Shown: in pieces, positions 5,608-7,538 of the stretch
Numbering within the stretch: position 1 is the stretch's first letter
How the letters are laid out: the number at the start of each line of letters is the position of its first letter
DNA from: Frankiaceae bacterium
GTDB lineage: Bacteria > Actinomycetota > Actinomycetes > Frankiales > Frankiaceae
Direction: 5' to 3'
Assembly: GCA_030840885.1 (NCBI GenBank)
Contig: JAVEDQ010000282.1
Span: 1 to 7,538 of the forward strand
Length of the DNA: 7,538 nt
Notes under the pieces: model-generated
The model's input: the letters and a program-made list of their open reading frames with translations, nothing else
Databases searched by the model: none
What the model was told of the DNA's origin: nothing
Translations under genes and position numbers: made by a program

Positions 5608-7538
<1,931 letters not shown>

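Overview
The window is high-GC DNA with strong third-position G/C bias, GTG starts and long antisense shadow frames, all typical of Actinobacteria. The catalase-peroxidase closely resembles mycobacterial KatG. The alcohol dehydrogenase belongs to a family found in mycofactocin-making actinobacteria. A soil or rock actinobacterium (for example Geodermatophilaceae, or a relative of mycobacteria) would fit, but the genus is a guess.

Layout. The left edge (1-309, minus) is the N-terminal third of a cation diffusion facilitator transporter. A 265-bp divergent gap (310-574) with several inverted repeats separates it from a small plus-strand gene (575-901) for a probable dimeric alpha/beta-barrel protein. 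Next is an alpha/beta hydrolase gene (954-1687, plus) that is broken by an amber codon and a one-base deletion and also has a damaged oxyanion-hole motif; I call it a pseudogene. It ends tail to tail, 3 bp away, with the first of a run of minus-strand genes.

Minus-strand run, in order of transcription (right to left): katG (5' end cut by the window edge), a strong stem-loop terminator, a Zn-dependent NDMA-type (nicotinoprotein-like) alcohol dehydrogenase, an aldehyde dehydrogenase 54 bp later, a second strong stem-loop, and a zinc-free quinone-oxidoreductase-like MDR enzyme. The ADH and ALDH genes form a coherent unit taking an alcohol through its aldehyde to a carboxylic acid. The MDR gene may be a partly attenuated third member or a separate unit. 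KatG is a separate peroxide-defence unit.

I looked for an undescribed system and did not find convincing evidence of one: no mobile element, CRISPR array, tRNA/rRNA, toxin-antitoxin pair or defence island is visible. The points most worth checking are the multiply damaged hydrolase, the implied mycofactocin dependence of the ADH, and the two intergenic stem-loops. Each of those stem-loops pairs fully, with one G-U wobble, only in the minus-strand transcript. One overlaps the ribosome-binding site of the next gene; the other has a competing alternative fold.
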